Origin: Panopea generosa
Lineage: Eukaryota; Mollusca; Bivalvia; Adapedonta; Hiatellidae
Direction of reading: 5' to 3'
Assembly (NCBI GenBank): GCA_029582155.1
Contig: CM055898.1
Location: 37,891,458-37,955,457, forward strand
DNA: 64,000 nucleotides
Numbering within the stretch: the first letter of the stretch is position 1; each line of letters opens with the position of its first letter. The notes below the pieces were generated by a model, which searched no databases, had not been told where the DNA came from, and saw only the letters and a list, made by a program, of their open reading frames with translations. The translations under genes were made by a program, and so were the position numbers. Below are positions 62,165 through 64,000 of the stretch, in pieces.

Positions 62165-62345
62165 CAAAGCGGAGCGGTTATCAGTCGCTATGGATATAGC
62201 CACTCATACCAAAGGGAGGTTGCGGGTTACGTAAGATACCTCTCAAAAACAGCACTCAGTACTGGTTCTACCAATGAATCGGACCCGAGATCGGTTCACA
62301 TAAGCTTTAAGCTTTCTTCGGAATCAAGCTAAGTAACATAGCATA
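62165..62345 (+). repeat. tRNA-derived SINE, family A
   Basis: The body CAGCACTCAGTACTGGTTCT, GTTCACATAAGCTTTAAGCT and TCGGAATCAAGCTAAG matches the copy at 28531. The tRNA-like head is strongly altered, with no intact B box. Confidence 0.75.
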
Positions 62346-62349
62346 AAAC

Positions 62350-63855
62350 TGAGTCACAGTACGTGTTGAACATTTTAAAGTCGCAACATGTCCTTTTGTG
62401 AAAGACAATATCAACTAGTAAAATTAGTTAAACTGCATAACGCAAAAAAAAAAAATAAAAAAGTACACTCGATTTTATCGATTTACTCGAACAAAATTAT
62501 CTTAGTACCAGTAGCTTTAATTGGTAAACACTTTATGTTAAATACTATGCATATATATCAACAAACATGCAAATTATATAAACAATAATGTAAATATGAA
62601 AGTGTAATAGATTGTTTTAAAATACGTTTTAACATAGGACTTTAATAAAGGTTGAAAAGGCAGTATATTTATTTTAGAACTGTTTACCATATCTGAAATA
62701 AGTAGCAACACTTAGTAATAATAACATATAAGATAAAACAATTAAATGAAGTTGTAATTCTATTTTCTTTCACATGCCCACCATACGATGTTTAGTGTCC
62801 TTTCAACAAAATGATTTTTTCTATCAAAAAATTTAAAGTTCTGTGTGACATCAAAATATGACATTCACTACTCTTTCGTGTGATGTGTTTTGATATAAAT
62901 TTAACTGTACCGTATACTATTAATACGATACCATGGCATTGTTTTATGTTTCCAATGACAAAATATGTTATTCTATATACTAGCGTCAAAACTATAGCTT
63001 TGTCAGGGGATAGATTATTAACTTTAATTATAAAACTCCTTTTAGTTCAGTTTGTTTGCTTAATGTGACCTGTTTCAATAAACCTTATGTTTGTTTATTC
63101 TTCATTAATCTTTAATTATAATATAAATTCCATATCTGACTGTCAATATGCCATCGAATGCTGTTTTATACTAATCAAAGAATGATTAAGAATGGATGCA
63201 TGGCTTTTCTGTTTCTTGTCAACCTCCTTATTCACATGTTTACAAGTAACGGTGACGCCTCACCATGGCGACTGTATAATGATTGGTGGCAATCCAATTT
63301 TCATTAGTTAAGAAGACAAACACATGTACGCTGTGTTGCAATCGAAATAAGGAACTTGAACTGGAAGTGAGATATGGTGCCTTTTTTCGTAAGATTTATG
63401 TGCAAATTGCACTATCATACACTGTTAATATAATAATTTATACGTCCTGTCTCTCAGTGCCTTTAAATAATTAACAGTGTTGTACAAATCGCTAAAAGCA
63501 GTAGAGATATATGCCATGTGTTATCAAATAAATCAATTAGTGGTATGCTTTCGTAACTGCTTGACACGGCTAATAAGAAATATAAAGCTTTTAGCAAAGA
63601 GAAAAGCATCTTTGAGGGTGGAAATTCCTATTTTTTGTGGAATGAAAAAAAAGGACTTGTTATATAAGTAGTAAATGTATTTTAAATATGGAGACATACG
63701 TTTTTTGCGTTTGTTATGTTTATTGTAGTATGTTGTAAATGTATAACGTAGTTTTCAACAGAAACCGTATTGTTGACTTGTGCCAGTATCGTATCAAAGC
63801 TTTAACATATTGACGAATCACGTCGCAAACACATGGTATAATACTTTATGAAGTC
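62350..63855. other. Gene-free AT-rich DNA
   Basis: Short frames of 60-70 codons without domain signals. A poly-A run sits at 62446-62462. Confidence 0.5.
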
Positions 63856-63859
63856 TCAT

Positions 63860-64000
63860 AGATCTCACTACACAGTTGAATTTCGTTCTTTGTTCTATAT
63901 AAAATAAGGTCTAGGATTTCAATGGTAAAAAAATAATTCCACTTAGAATTTGTTTAAAGTATTTTTATTTTCATAGCAGGAATGTATACCCACATAAAAC
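63860..64000 (-). repeat. Repeat R1, inverted copy cut by window end
   Basis: CACTACACAGTTGAATTTCG, GTTCTTTGTTCTATAT, TGGTAAAAAAATAATTCCAC and GCAGGAATGTATACCCACAT are reverse-complement matches to R1 at 18992-19150. Confidence 0.8.

Overview
The window is 64 kb of AT-rich animal DNA with introns, tRNA-derived SINEs, LINE, DIRS-like and Tc1/mariner relics, many mini- and microsatellites and one 500-base assembly gap (1878-2377). The SINE types, the DIRS-like element with a SAP-domain gag and the divergent SLC22 transporter suggest a marine or freshwater invertebrate. A bivalve mollusc is my best guess, but I cannot prove it from sequence alone.

The only gene I can reconstruct completely is a plus-strand SLC22-type solute carrier (organic cation/anion/carnitine transporter family) at 36731-54448. 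It has ten coding exons, all with GT..AG introns and matching phases, giving 551 residues with the family motifs and about twelve membrane segments. Its introns carry SINEs, a fold-back element, a triplicated 153-bp block and a long (GTAT)n tract.

The layout is as follows. 1-12 kb: gene-free, AT-rich, with the gap inside a tandem repeat and two related minisatellites (5430-6215 and 9594-10200). 12.8-13.06 kb: a possible minus-strand terminal exon of unknown family. 13-24.5 kb: a repeat-rich block holding a ~300-bp dispersed repeat (called R1 here), a GC-rich 'CGGAGCGC' module that appears to be nested in R1, a ~75-bp tandem array and the 3' end of a LINE reverse transcriptase. 24.5-29.5 kb: unique AT-rich DNA, a SINE and microsatellites. 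29.5-32.8 kb: a broken DIRS-like (tyrosine-recombinase) retrotransposon with gag/SAP, reverse transcriptase, RNase H and the start of a recombinase. 33-36.7 kb: intergenic DNA with a MITE and, 400 bp upstream of the SLC22 start codon, a copy of a ~230-bp repeat that carries a CRE-like site. 36.7-54.7 kb: the SLC22 gene. 55-64 kb: gene-poor DNA with a broken Tc1-like transposase on the minus strand (57.77-58.75 kb), a 159-bp tandem duplication, a SINE and an R1 copy running off the window end.

Most other open frames are read-through of microsatellites, palindromes or AT-rich DNA. I found no CRISPR array, rRNA gene or convincing intact tRNA gene. I see no multi-gene system. The most unusual structures are the R1/GC-module nesting, the fold-back element and the DIRS-like relic.
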